64,000 bases of DNA from Semisulcospira habei. Its lineage: Eukaryota; Mollusca; Gastropoda; Semisulcospiridae. Positions within the stretch are counted from its first letter, which is position 1. Each line of letters opens with the position of its first letter. The translations under genes and the position numbers were made by a program. The notes below the pieces were generated by a model. That model was not told the origin of the DNA and did no database searches. It saw only the letters and a program-made list of their open reading frames with translations. This document shows, one piece after another, positions 8,884 through 19,670 of this stretch. The stretch covers positions 190,373,838 to 190,437,837 of the forward strand of contig BTPG01000003.1 of NCBI GenBank assembly GCA_036245525.1. The letters are read 5' to 3'.

Positions 8884-11712
8884 TTAGCCGGTAAAGCCCT
8901 GAATGAATGGCTGTAGGAGCTGCGCAAGCATGCGCATCCTCTGCGTTGCGTCTAATCCGGGTGTAATGGCAGGGCTCTCCCACCCTCTGGTCGGTGTGGG
9001 ATTAGCGGTGGCGAGGGCGTGAAGGGCGCTGTTAGAGCCTTGGTCGGAGGGTGGAATGCGCGGAAATTCGCGTTCTGACGGAGTGAACTGCCCGGCGTGA
9101 CCTTGCTGGGGACAGAATGTCGGGGGGTAACCAGGCTGGGCAGAGTTGTAACTGGCATTGTCAGACATGTTGAACTGGGTTTGAGCAGAATGGGCTTGGC
9201 AAATTTGAGACTGTTGAAAATGGGCTTGAACGTGGTTGGAATTAGCTTGGCTGGGAGGGGTTTGGTTGTTGTGGGGGTGGGCGTTGATGTGGGCATGGTT
9301 GGGGTGGGAATGGTTGGGATGGGTATGGACTTTGAAATTGTTTCCTCCATTTGCTTGTCCCCATCCTGTGCCCCTGCCAGAAGCCTGATTCTGGTAGTGC
9401 TGTGGTCCTCGATTTTGAGGGTTGGTAGGCGCATGACGATCCGCTTTCGGCACATCGTATCCCGGTGAGCGGCGTGCTGCTCCGGCGAACCTGATGGCGA
9501 GTGCCAGTCGCTTGGTGCCTTCCTCTGTCAGGTGACTTCTGTCTCTCTGGAACAGAGTCTGACGCGGCGCAAGATTAGCTGTCAAGAAACGGGGGACATG
9601 GTCGATGTAGGGGATCTTGACCTGCTCACACACAGCCCTGAGATTGTCGTTGGAAGCAAACACAGCCTTTGCCAGGTAATGTTCAGTTCCACCTGGAATA
9701 ATGCAGGATATGTACACAGCGGCGCTGGGAAAGGCTGAGCGTAGGAAACGGAAGAGCTGGTCCCAGGACTGCTTGCTGACGGCGCCCACTTTGCAGCTGT
9801 TGATACCAACATGCGTCGTCACACGGCGGATGTGGGGCACTGGTGGCAAAGTGCGGAGCCACTCAGTGACATCAGCTACAGTCAGGCCGGAGACAGACAG
9901 ATTCTGTACAAGGGCACCGTCGACAGACATCCTGCGCTCGTCAACACCTTTCAGCACAGAATCCCCGATTAACAGCGTGTTGACACCTGGTCGTACTTGC
10001 AGGAGCTGAAGCTGTTCTAGGGGTGCATTGTCCTTAGCGCTGATGTTACTGTCGTTGGTAATGCGGGTGGAGGTATCGTGTCCTCGTCTGTTCTCGGGTG
10101 CATTTTCCTTAGCGCTGATGTTACTGTCGTTGGTAATGCGGGTGGAGGTATCGTGGCCTCGTCTGTTCTCATCCAACTCAGACAATACAGAATACCGGTT
10201 TTTAACTGGAACTTGCACGAGGAGTGTGTTGTCGGTCGTGGTAGAGTCTTTAGGGGGAGGGGACATGAGGGATTGTGAGACACTATCTTTTTGGGGTGAG
10301 CATTTGGGGGCGTTGGGGGTTTCGTTGGCTGGTTCAAAATTCTGGGTGTTGCTGCAGGCACTGGCTTTAGACAGGGATTCCACTTGCTTTTTTAGGTCTT
10401 TTAGTCTACTGGCATGGTTGTCTCTACTGCTAGCCAGTTGAGTCACTTTCTCATTTAGCCTGACGTGGTCCGCTGAGAGTCCTTCTACAGCTGAGTTAAT
10501 GCTTTCTGCATATTCCTCAACTGCCTTTCTCCCACTTTTCGCCTTGACCTCGTTATCTCGCACAAGGCAGTCCATCTCTGCAAGGGTCTTAGTGTGTGCA
10601 GCACACTGGTTCTTGACATTAGCCAGTTCAGTTTGCACTTCTTGTAGCTGGATTTGGAGGCACCTAATAGTAGCTACGTTCAGGGCTAGTTGCTGCTGCA
10701 TTCGCGCAACGCACGTTAGTTCTGGGTTTTGTGCTATTTGTGCTAGAGTTGCGAGTGAAATGGGCTGATCAGCGGTTGTTGTCGAGAGGTCGCAAGGCTG
10801 GTAAAATGTAATGGCCGGCTGGCTGACCTGGGTTAAGGACACATGAGTAATCAGGTCAGATAAAGAGGGACTGCTGTTATCACCTGAGGCGCTGCTGGGG
10901 ACTGAAGAGTCGGCATCTTTGGATCCACTGACGTCAGTCGTGTCACTGGCCGACACGTCATCTCCCGAGGCGCTGCTGAGGACTGAAGAGTCGGCATCTT
11001 TGGATCCACTGGCGTCAGTCGTGTCACTGGCCGACACGTCAGGATTAGTTTCGATAGCCTGGGCTGGAGTTATGTGAGTCTTGTCAGATTCAGATGCAGT
11101 GTGTTTCGCTTCCGTGGCTGGTGGCTGCGGTATGTGGGTAGTGCTTGCACTAATCTCCTTTGTGCATTCAGCCGAAACGTCACTGACGGCATCTTTGGTC
11201 AGAGATGAGACCGCACTAATCTCATCAGTGCAGTCAGACGGAACATCGCGGGCAGTGGGTAGAGGTGACGGGATTTCAGGTGCGGACTGGGATTGAGAGG
11301 AGGCCATGTTGTCTACAGTGTCTTTTAACATCCGAAATTCTTCATCGACCCATTCTTGGCAGCAGTTTCCTTGAATAGTAACAGTCCCTGTGGTGTAATA
11401 TACAGTTATTGTGACGAGTTTCTTCGATCCATTCCACAGTTGCACAAGTGTTTCAAACAGTTTGTTGGTGTACGGAGGGTCAATGGGAACAGGTGCACTC
11501 AGTACGCTTTGCTTCTTGTCTCTGTCTTCCCAGCGCAGATTCACACCTGTGGGCATAAGCTCTTCAACATACAGCGTATGCAGGACACGTCGCCATAGGG
11601 GAACTCTTGCTATGTCGGACTCAAACTTTACTTGGATCGGGTCTCTCGTTCGGATAATCTTTTCAAGGGAAAGGCGAGAGTTTGATGAAGAGGAGCGTGT
11701 GGAGGGGCCCAT
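8884..11712 (-). CDS. Non-LTR ORF1 protein with coiled coil and SGNH/GDSL esterase-like domain
   Basis: An uninterrupted 942-codon frame. Order: N-terminal region with low similarity to anything I know (1-150), Ser/Thr/Asp-rich linker with a 27-residue duplication (about 225-285), coiled coil (about 365-445), a linker with a second in-frame duplication, an SGNH-like domain (about 575-735) and a His/Asn/Gln-rich tail. The SGNH blocks visible are LLIGDSVLKG (Ser), HVGINSC (oxyanion Gly/Asn) and DRSHLTEEG (Asp/His pair). Esterase-type ORF1 proteins are known in CR1/L2 elements, where they help form the RNP; the chemistry is inferred. Intactness over 2.8 kb suggests a young insertion or recent constraint. 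Confidence 0.85.
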   Translation of the reverse strand: MGPSTRSSSSNSRLSLEKIIRTRDPIQVKFESDIARVPLWRRVLHTLYVEELMPTGVNLRWEDRDKKQSVLSAPVPIDPPYTNKLFETLVQLWNGSKKLVTITVYYTTGTVTIQGNCCQEWVDEEFRMLKDTVDNMASSQSQSAPEIPSPLPTARDVPSDCTDEISAVSSLTKDAVSDVSAECTKEISASTTHIPQPPATEAKHTASESDKTHITPAQAIETNPDVSASDTTDASGSKDADSSVLSSASGDDVSASDTTDVSGSKDADSSVPSSASGDNSSPSLSDLITHVSLTQVSQPAITFYQPCDLSTTTADQPISLATLAQIAQNPELTCVARMQQQLALNVATIRCLQIQLQEVQTELANVKNQCAAHTKTLAEMDCLVRDNEVKAKSGRKAVEEYAESINSAVEGLSADHVRLNEKVTQLASSRDNHASRLKDLKKQVESLSKASACSNTQNFEPANETPNAPKCSPQKDSVSQSLMSPPPKDSTTTDNTLLVQVPVKNRYSVLSELDENRRGHDTSTRITNDSNISAKENAPENRRGHDTSTRITNDSNISAKDNAPLEQLQLLQVRPGVNTLLIGDSVLKGVDERRMSVDGALVQNLSVSGLTVADVTEWLRTLPPVPHIRRVTTHVGINSCKVGAVSKQSWDQLFRFLRSAFPSAAVYISCIIPGGTEHYLAKAVFASNDNLRAVCEQVKIPYIDHVPRFLTANLAPRQTLFQRDRSHLTEEGTKRLALAIRFAGAARRSPGYDVPKADRHAPTNPQNRGPQHYQNQASGRGTGWGQANGGNNFKVHTHPNHSHPNHAHINAHPHNNQTPPSQANSNHVQAHFQQSQICQAHSAQTQFNMSDNASYNSAQPGYPPTFCPQQGHAGQFTPSEREFPRIPPSDQGSNSALHALATANPTPTRGWESPAITPGLDATQRMRMLAQLLQPFIQGFTG

Positions 11713-11760
11713 TGTAAGGGGATGGTGGTGTCGCCATAGTCACTTACTCGAGGTGTGACG

Positions 11761-13640
11761 ACATGTTGGTCGCTAATCAGCTGGACACCTACTTGAAAGG
11801 ATAAGTCGCCAGCCAAAGCTGGCCGACAAGTCAGTGCGTCCGTCAGTCTTACAAGGTCACTCAACCATGATGCCACTCAGCTTCACAGATCACGGCTAAG
11901 CCAGAGTTGTATCACACACGAAGCGTGAGGAGAGTGTGGCGCAGCATCCGCATGATCGTGGCCGATGTTTGTAAACACTGGCGAGTCAACAGCAGAGCCG
12001 AGTTTAGCAGAGCCGAGTTTTACTGTAGCGTTTGTGTGGCGTTATCAGCTCTGACTCGGCTACGTTTGACAGACTCAGAGGCGGTGTGATGTATGCCAGA
12101 CCGGCACTGACCCCAATTCCATGCGCTGAGTGCGCGCAACGATAAACCACCTACAACAGAGAAATATAGGAAGCGCGGTTTTCGACTGCGCGCCGTGTAC
12201 AGCCGTTGTAGACCGGGCCCATATCAGTGAAGACTGAACAAAGAAATCTGTGAAAAGTATAAATAATCCACGAGAATCGTAGAATGTCACGAAAATAACA
12301 TCACCATTGTGTAGAGGATCATATCACAAGTCCACAGGTATAAAATTCCAGCATGTGCACCTTGTATAGCCTACACAAATCACTGCTCAGTAAGAGCGAA
12401 ATCAACTGCGTGCGATCGCACTGAGAGAGAGAGAGAGAGAGAGAGATTCAGCTGATACTGGTTCATTGCAAAACTATTCCTTGTGCCAAAAATTGTTGTA
12501 CTTTTTATTAAAGAGTTTATTTGTTTATTTATCATTATATTGGTTTGTTCGATTACAAAGTAAAGTAGGTAAAAGCACTGTCAGGGGAGAGAAGTGTGCA
12601 TGATCGACCAATGATTATAAATCTACTTTGGTCAAAGCACAAAAGATAGGAAAGAGTTGGTGCGCTTTACTTTACTTTGAAATCTTCCTAAAATATTAGC
12701 ACTGGTAGTCTCCCCTTTTATTTTCTTTTATTGATTTGTTCATTTGTTTTGATTTATTGAATAATCATTACGTTTGTTTATTTATTTATATTTTATTTGT
12801 TGATTTTTAGATATATTTGTTTGTTTGTTGTGTCTACTGACAAACTTCATGATTCTGAGGATCCCCTGGCGTTCCCAATATTTATCCCAATTTATTTTAT
12901 TTTGTCCGTGTCGGTAAACCAAACCGTGGCTGCTAATAATTAACTAAATTATTTAGTGGCTGCTCTCTCGGGCTGCTAAGACAGGTGGCTGCTTTGCTGG
13001 TCCATTTGTTTTATGGATGGACTGAATAATGGGAAGCAACTTCATATCTCACTTTTATTCTGTTACCTCCCCTGAAAAGCCCTAGTCAGTCGCTTAGAAC
13101 GTTAAGATTTTCATTTCTGAGTAAATTTTCTCGTTTGTTTAAAATATCAGCATCATTACAATTGGCAAGATAAGACTGCTTAATCAAAGCAGTAAATGTT
13201 TTCACGGTTTCTTTTTAATATTAACTGTATTATTATTTAGCGATGATGTTATCGGCAATGTCCTGTAATGCTGTCTGCAAAGGTCGATTTGTTCTGAGGG
13301 GAAACAAAGTCAACATTTGCACAAGAACGACTTTTTTCCACTCCACCGACGTCACCACAGCTTCCTATGTATCACCATGGATTTACAAGACTTATTCTTC
13401 TGCTGCAGGACAGGCGATAAACAAAAGATTCGGTAAAAATGCTGAGCTTTTACAATTCTTGCGTTACACTGTCTGCATGCCTCTTCGTCGGATTGCAAGA
13501 TGTTTACGTTTTAGGGATGCTTAATGAAATGGCTCAGCACAAATGACCAACAGTACACAATCTTTTGTTTGAATATGGCAACGACTGTGAATGGCTGCAC
13601 GGTAACACACAGTGGCATACTTCTGACGTTGAAACGATTA
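11761..13640. other. Possible 5' UTR of the non-LTR element, then non-coding DNA
   Basis: 11761-12290 may still belong to the retroelement. 12430-12447 is a short (GA)n. 12480-13240 is AT-rich with TTTATTTG-type runs. A 93-codon frame at 13243-13524 has no recognisable motif and no ABTB1 similarity. Confidence 0.5.
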
Positions 13641-13647
13641 CACAACT

Positions 13648-13712
13648 CTCACCCCCCCCCCCCCCGACCCCCCCCCCCCCCCCCCCGCACCCCCCCCCCC
13701 CACCCCCTCTCT
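13648..13712 (+). repeat. Poly-C tract with few interruptions
   Basis: C runs broken by GA, GCA and A; similar tracts at 17857-17940, 21768-21862, 31200-31238 (poly-G) and 63360-63430. Long homopurine/homopyrimidine stretches of this kind can form quadruplex or triplex structures. Confidence 0.9.
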
Positions 13713-13756
13713 CTCTGGAGAGAGAGAAGTTTCTCACCTTCAGATGACGGTGACAA

Positions 13757-14640
13757 GTGACCGTGACGTCGTAGGTCCCTGCCTGTTCCTGCTGTACATA
13801 AACAACATGCCAGAAAGAGTCAACTCAAGAACCCACCTGTTTGCGGATTACACCACTGTATACCACCCCATTGCCTAACAGTCTGGTCATCATACATAAC
13901 AAGAAGACCTAAATCCCCTGTGCACATGGGAAGGCGAATGGGACATGCAGTTTCACCCGCAGAAATGTGTCACTCTACCAGTATCACATAGCAGAGTGAA
14001 CAGAAGTCACCAGTACTCTCTACACAGACACACCCTTGACGAGATAAGCTCCACAAGGTACCTCGGCCTGACCATACAAAAGGACGCCAGCTGGGATACC
14101 CACATGAACCTGATAAGGCAAGGCAAACCAGATGCTGGGATTCCTGTGGAGAAACCTGAAGATCGGTTCAGTCGCAGTCAAGAGCTTGTCTACATGTCGC
14201 TGGTCCGGCCCATCCTGGAGTATGTGAGCTGTGTGTGGGACCCACATCAGCACAAGAAAATTGCCATGATCGAGTCAGTCCAGAGATGAGCACGCCTTGT
14301 CCTAAACAGACACAGGAACACATCCAGTGTGGGGCAAATGCTGCAACACCCGAACTGGCAGACTCTCCAAGAGCGCAGAAATAGGGCTCGCTTAGGAATG
14401 TTATATAAGATTGAGAATGGCCTAGCTTTTGCCCATTGCAAGCAGCTCACCCTCTCCAACGTGCGAGCTCGACGCGGTCACATACAACAGTTCAAGCGGA
14501 TCCCATGCCGGACAGTCTACAGGAATGAATCCTTCTTCTCAAGGACCATCGGAGACTGAAACACCCTCCCTGAAGAAACTATACAGGCTTCTTTGATTGA
14601 CGCCTTCGTTGCAAGGGTATCAAGCCTTAAACATTGACCC
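13757..14640 (+). pseudogene. 5'-truncated jockey-like RT fragment
   Basis: The sequence opens inside the RT palm (VPACSCCT-type reading of GPxLFLLYINNMP). It keeps the active-site region as FADY instead of FADD and continues through RYLGLTIQKDASWDTHMNLI and LVRPILEYVSCVWDPHQHKK. In-frame stops sit at 14287 (QR*AR) and 14558 (GD*NTLPEE, normally GDWN). The 5' side abuts a C-rich simple repeat (13650-13710), consistent with truncated reverse transcription or later expansion. Confidence 0.75.
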
Positions 14641-15155
14641 CAATCGTGGCCTGCTAACTGCTAAAGTAGGGCTGATGACACCTAGGGCTATACTGGTCAG
14701 GGTTTAAACCCTGGTGACTGATACAGTAGCCAGGCAGGCCTAGCCGGAGGCACCGAAACAGCAGCTGGCTCCCAGCACCTTCTCCCAACCCACTCACCCT
14801 TGACCCTTCCCCAGTTTCCTTAATTTGCAACCAGATATAAGAAGTAAGTTAGTTACTTTTTTTTGCTGCGCACCACCAGCAACCCAGCGATAATGGTCAA
14901 TTGGTTGACCGTGGCAAGGAAACAAGAAGAAGATGATCATCTGAATGCAGTTGGGTTTACAAATGCAGGAGAACACTTCATGGACACATTGTTATTTAAC
15001 ACACTGGATGCCTTTTAGATTCCAATGTAGGTTTTGTTCAACATAAAATTATAACATCATTTAATTGCATGCTGGTCATTGATTTTGGACGTTACAGCAA
15101 GAAGCATTGAGGTCCAAAATACAGCCCAACACTCATGATCATTGCTGTGCATCCA

Positions 15156-15220
15156 TGCACACTGGTTGTCTCCCTAGATCAGCTACCACCTTGGCTGCAG
15201 AGAATGAATAGAGACAACCA
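15156..15220. repeat. Palindrome, CACACTGGTTGTCTCC type
   Basis: CACACTGGTTGTCTCCCTAG ... AGAGACAACCAGTGTG. A second copy is at 19165-19238 (CACACAGGTTGTCTCCC ... GAGACAAACAGTGTGG). Confidence 0.62.
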
Positions 15221-15272
15221 GTGTGAACTGCATCTTATTAAGCTGTCTGATTACTTGCATGTTTGTTTTCAG

Positions 15273-15335
15273 TCACCTGGTTGAGGATAGAGAAGTGGAA
15301 GTGAATGTGAGGGACCAATGGGACAGCTCACCACT
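15273..15335 (+). CDS. ABTB1: ABTB1 exon 2 (ankyrin repeat, first part)
   Basis: The acceptor TTGTTTTCAG precedes the exon and the donor GTAAGTC follows it. After one base that completes a split codon it reads HLVEDREVEVNVRDQWDSSP, the first ankyrin helix pair of ABTB1 (the family has NVRDxWDSTPL here). It ends two bases into a codon, and the first base of the exon at 17706 completes a Leu codon. It is only 63 nt, below usual ORF cut-offs. Confidence 0.9.
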
Positions 15336-15439
15336 GTAAGTCATTTTTACCTGGTGAATGTCTCCTTAGCTCATTACCTCCTGAGGATGAAATTTGTCAA
15401 TTTTTTTTAGGTATCCTTTGGGGTCTTCATCATAGTTCT

Positions 15440-15544
15440 GGAGATAGATCGACCAATATAGGCGCCAGGCTATTCTTTCACCACCCTTGAACTGTCATGG
15501 TTTATACACATGCTGTCATAGCATGTCAGAGCTTTATGGGTTAA
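15440..15544. mobile_element. Degenerate family B palindrome with right TTAA end
   Basis: GGCGCCAGGCTATTCTTTC and CACCCTTGAACTGTCATGG are followed by GAGCTTTATGGGTTAA. The left arm is lost. Confidence 0.5.
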
Positions 15545-16120
15545 TAGTTGTACCTTTGTGAGTGAAAGGTCATTTGTCTGATGTCAGATGCAGTAGGCCT
15601 GCACACAGCTGTGTGCTGGCCAACTGTGGCTGGTTTTTTGTGTGCTGGGATTGGTGGTGTGTTCTGCAACACAGTGAAGAGCATTCATTATGATTGTTTA
15701 TTGTACACAAACATAATACCAATACAGAAAAGTTTAAGATGTTTACTTTTTCACAGCCAAATTTATATAAAACAGCTGTTGACAGTGCCAGTATTTTTCA
15801 GCTGTGTGAAGTGCTGGACAGTGGGTCTGTTAAAATGCTTGTGTCTCAGAAAATATTCCAGATTTTTACTTCAGATCTTGTGTGTATTGCCTTTTGGCAG
15901 ATGTTAATTTTATGGCAAAAGTTCATACATGTATATGTTATTGTAACTTTGACTGATTGATTACACAATCAACATTTGCAATGTTTACGGTACATGTGGT
16001 GCATGTGACAGGTATATGGTCAGTGGAAAAGCAAAACACGCTTTTCTGAATCTTTTTTGTCTAGCTGCTCTAAGTTGTCTAACCTTGCTGTTGAATGTAC
16101 TTTTGGTGCAAAAGGCCATA

Positions 16121-16206
<86 letters not shown>

Positions 16207-17022
16207 TGTGTGGGTATGTGCATATGTATGTAAACACTACAATCTCTGGAGCTGCCTTAAGTACAAGCTTGAAAAATGAGGAAATACTTCATTCAGGGAG
16301 TGTCTAGATGCCCATCCTAGCATATTGAAATTGGATGTCTCATTGAAGAGTAAATGACCGTTTACAAAAAGTCGGTTGACCCACATTGGAGTCTGTAATT
16401 TTGATACATGCACTTGAAATTTTGGATATAGCTAGTTTGTAGAAAGACATTGGATGAGTTTGTTAGCCAGCTTTGTACCTCTTTAGCTTTTTCGAAAATA
16501 AAAATTAAATGCCGAAAAAAATGTAAAAGTTAGGCTCCTCAATTTTATCAGAAGAACCAGACAGTGACAGTGACATAAAAGCAGCAAGCGCGTCAGTGTT
16601 TTATACAATGTTCCGATTTGATGCAAAGCAACAGCACGTATGTGTTTACGTGTGTTTGAGCTGAAGGAATGCTCTCCTTGATTTAGGAAGACAGTCTCTC
16701 TATTTTTGTTATGATATATGCGAACGTATTGTGGAAAAGGTGGAAAACGCATGCAAGCTCATACAGAAGAGGCTTTGTGAGCATGGGCCATCCCACCTTG
16801 TTCTTCAAAATGGCTGTGGCTGCGCCAGCCCACAGAACTGGTAGGAAGCGCCGTGTGTCTGCCGTCTGTGTTTGTATGTGCCATTGCCGTGTTGATTTGG
16901 GTGGAAGGAGGGGGGGAGGGGGGGGGATTGGATTGGAGTTAAGGTGGAGAGAGATGAATCAGAAGGATAAGCTGAAAAACAGAAACAAATCAGAATGTTT
17001 TTAAAAGAAAAACGCACGTGAA
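15545..17022. other. ABTB1 intron, no coding feature seen
   Basis: Contains the (TG)n tract and G-rich DNA near 16905-16930. Short frames lack motifs or splice support. Confidence 0.55.
16123..16207 (+). repeat. (TG)n microsatellite
   Basis: About 40 TG units with one TTTG interruption at the end. Predicted VCVCVC / HTHTHT peptides are artefacts. Confidence 0.95.
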
Positions 17023-17202
17023 CTAAAGACAATACGGTAGACTTTGGGATGAAATTCTCATCTTGTTGGGACTCTTGTTTAAATTTTCCTGTTCTGGCAT
17101 CCAGTCTTCATCAGCAGAATCATCAAGGTCTTCATCAGAATCATTTTCAGGCTCTTTGCTGTCTTCATCAATGAAAATAAGGTCAAGAACCTGTTGTGCC
17201 AT
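17023..17202 (-). CDS. Short acidic ORF, possibly a piggyBac-like N terminus
   Basis: 59 codons starting MAQQVLDLIFIDEDSKEPEN and rich in Asp/Glu/Ser (DSDEDLDDSADEDWMPEQEN). PiggyBac-derived transposases often start with an acidic region of this type, and TTAA-bounded MITEs abound here, but no catalytic DDD domain follows. It may instead be a stray exon. Identity is inference from composition only. Confidence 0.3.
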   Translation of the reverse strand: MAQQVLDLIFIDEDSKEPENDSDEDLDDSADEDWMPEQENLNKSPNKMRISSQSLPYCL

Positions 17203-17462
17203 GAAAGCTCATTTTTAAACTTGCAGCCATTTGTGTACGCTCAACTCATTGCGATGGAAAACCCCCAATACACATTGCATTGCACCACTCTAAAATGGGT
17301 TGGAGGGTGAAGAGTAGGATGTTACATGTCACTGACAAGAGTCAGTTATGCTAGTAGAAAAAGTTAACACTGTACTGCGAGAAATAATTAAGGTCCCTTT
17401 GACATGAACCCTCTGTGTCGACTATCGTTGCCCATGGCGGTCTACAGGGAAAGGTGACTAAA

Positions 17463-17560
17463 GGGCCAGGAACCAGTTGCATAAGCGAGCTTAGTCTTGC
17501 ACCGGCGCACCTTGCTTAGTGGCTGGTGCAGGACTAAGCTCGCTCATGCAACTGGCCCCT
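17463..17560. mobile_element. 98-bp palindrome (AACCAGTTGCATAAGCGAGC type)
   Basis: GGGCCAGGAACCAGTTGCAT ... and ATGCAACTGGCCCC in inverse, with ~44-base arms around CGGCGCACCTTGC. No TTAA ends. Confidence 0.72.
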
Positions 17561-17705
17561 GGACTATGGCAGTCAAAAAGTAAAAGGTATTTGTTTTGTT
17601 CATTCACATAGAAATCTGATCTAGTACATGCAATTGTGTTTAGACTTTCATCACCTTATGTACTTTCACTATTTTTTCACATGTTGTGTGATTTTTATAT
17701 TTCAG

Positions 17706-17761
17706 ATACTACGCATGTTTGTGTGGTCACAGACAAGTTGTCCAATACCTTTTGGAACATG
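17706..17761 (+). CDS. ABTB1: ABTB1 exon 3 (ankyrin repeat, second part)
   Basis: A 56-nt exon with acceptor TATTTCAG and donor GTAAAT. It encodes YYACLCGHRQVVQYLLEH, the ankyrin segment that follows DSxPL in ABTB1. It begins with one base closing the previous codon and ends with one base of a Gly codon, which the next exon completes. The YYACLCGH core is nearly invariant in the family and leaves little doubt. Confidence 0.92.
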
Positions 17762-18207
17762 GTAAATTTATACATTGTGCCAGTATCTGAAAATCTTAAG
17801 TTTAGCTGTACAGGAAAACATTGTTTATTACAAGTTGTTGCTTAATTAGTATTTCTCCCCCCCACTACACCCCCCACCCCCCCCCCCTCCCCCCCCCCCC
17901 TCACCCCCCCTCACCCCCCCCCCCCACCTCCCTCCCCCACCCCACCCAAAAAAATAAAAAATAATAATAAATAAATTATCATTGGCTTCATTCTGTTTGG
18001 CAATATTGCAACATTGTTTTGTCAAGCAGAACCTACAATATCAAAAAATTGTTTTCAGTGGTTTCTGGTTTGAGATAGCAGCAGTGTGTCAGTGTTGATT
18101 TTTGTTCTGTTTCCCTTTATCCTGGCATTTGATAGTGTGTGATCCCTGCTGTTGATAATTATAGTGTGTGCTGGTCTGCAATAACAGATGGCTTTCTTTA
18201 TATTCAG

Positions 18208-18352
18208 GAGCAAAGTGTGAGGCCAATACGTTTGATGGAGAGCGGTGTCTATATGGAGCACTGACAGATGATATACGCAACCTGCTGCGTAGCTACAAGG
18301 CAGTCTCCAGTCGTCTAATGCGCCGAGACCAGTTCGAAGAGTTTCTGAGAAA
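18208..18352 (+). CDS. ABTB1: ABTB1 exon 4 (end of ankyrin region, linker to BTB 1)
   Basis: The acceptor TTTATATTCAG and donor GTAAGTG bound 145 nt. The peptide contains AKCEANTFDGERCLYGALTD, the most recognisable ABTB1 signature, then a basic helix (RNLLRSYKAVSSRLMRRDQF) leading into BTB 1. The exon ends two bases into a Lys codon completed by the first base at 19671. Confidence 0.95.
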
Positions 18353-19164
18353 GTAAGTGCTATGTTCTTGTTGAGGGGTTGGGTCCTGAAAGTATACCTT
18401 CGGCTACTGCGCCAGAGCAGGCGGCGCTATGCTTTCGCGTTGACGGATTGGATTCAAATGACTCCTAATGACTGGGCACACCGGCTGACTGTTTAACTCT
18501 CTTGTGTTTGCAGCTACTTTAAACAGTATCAGTAGCTGCATGCACCAGGGTTTGGTAACCTGAGTGCAAAGAACAAGAGTATATTGACTGGAGTTGTGAA
18601 CACAGCCAGTAAGATTCTAGGCAGACCGCAAAACATTGGATGACAGTGTTTGTGTGCGTGTGTCTGTATGTGCGTTCGAGTGGGTGCGCGTGTGAGCATG
18701 TACAAGGTTATCATATTTGCACATATGTGTATTATTTTCATATGTTCTTATGCGTGTTTTAATGTGAAAGCCGAAGGGAAATTTCCATCTCAAAGACAAT
18801 AAAGTGAATTGTATTAATTTGATGAAAAAACAGATGTGTGTTCACAGAGAGAACATGTATTGTGATAATGTAGGTTGTTCATGCAAGGTAGCTTTTTGAT
18901 TCACACAGTTATGTCCCGACACATTCCACTGTATCGTGTGGGTTCTCGGTGGTATGAATCAAAACTGTCACGCATGACATAACTAGGCTCAACAAAATGT
19001 ATTTACGCCCAGGTTTATTGAACATGATATTTCATGGCACCAGATTATTTGGGCACCACCCTGCCTTTAACTGTCATCTTTGATGTAGCTGTTTCCTGAA
19101 TTTTAATGTAGTCATCAAATGACTCCTCCCAAATAATGAAATTTCAAACCTTGGGACTGCTTGA

Positions 19165-19238
19165 GTCTAACCACACAGGTTGTCTCCCTTGATCTACTGC
19201 TGCAACTGCAGTGAATCGGTGGAGACAAACAGTGTGGA
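19165..19238. repeat. Palindrome, CACACTGGTTGTCTCC type
   Basis: Second copy of the 15156-15220 hairpin; arms of about 16 bases, loop with CTGCTGCAACTGCAG. Confidence 0.6.
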
Positions 19239-19436
19239 GTCTACCATGGATAAGCATCTCATTTATGAGTCACTACCTTTGAGGTGTCATATGCACAGAC
19301 TTATTCAGATCATCTAAATTACCTTTTGTCTGTCATAGTGTATACAGTAGTTCCAGATATATCTTTGGACCTGTTTTTATCTCAGACTTTCAGAATGTTA
19401 GTCCATTCCGCTTTCAGGGGTCACAGCTCATCTTTA

Positions 19437-19642
19437 TCAACCCATTTCGTCCTGATACAGTATTGCTTGAAATAAATGTAATTACTATCATAGTTCAAGG
19501 GTGATGCCCAGAATAGCTTGGCGCCTCAGGCGCCAAGCTATTCTGGCACCACCCTGGAACTAAAATCGCCTATTCTGTAATGTAGCCTACATAGAACAAT
19601 AAGCAAATTAATAAAAATCAGCTTCAGGATGTAATGGGTTAA
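19437..19642. mobile_element. TTAA-bounded foldback MITE, family B2
   Basis: Left TCAACCCATTTCGTCCTGA, right TCAGGATGTAATGGGTTAA. The core is AGCTTGGCGCCTCAGGCGCC AAGCT. It ends 28 bases before ABTB1 exon 5. Confidence 0.8.
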
Positions 19643-19670
19643 TTGTTTTCTGTGGATGTGGTTGACACAG

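Larger units (their letters stand above)
5613..11760 (-). mobile_element. CR1/L2-type non-LTR retrotransposon, near full length but mutated
   Basis: On the minus strand the order is ORF1 (11712-8884), a spacer, ORF2 (7970-5961), then a short 3' UTR. The 3' UTR ends with AATAAA and a tail of tandem 8-mers (TTCATTGA type, 5613-5640) instead of poly(A), as is typical of CR1/L2 relatives. The 5' limit is not resolved; 11760 is a minimum and the 5' UTR may reach past 12000. The spacer carries two nested palindromic MITEs. A related truncated copy lies at 61958-63065. Confidence 0.85.

Noticed and set aside
13243..13524. 93-codon + strand frame considered as an ABTB1 first exon
   Set aside because: The peptide lacks the expected short DLFxSCRxGD-type N terminus and has no donor in the right phase.
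16020..16279. VCVCVC and HTHTHT frames
   Set aside because: Translation of the (TG)n microsatellite.
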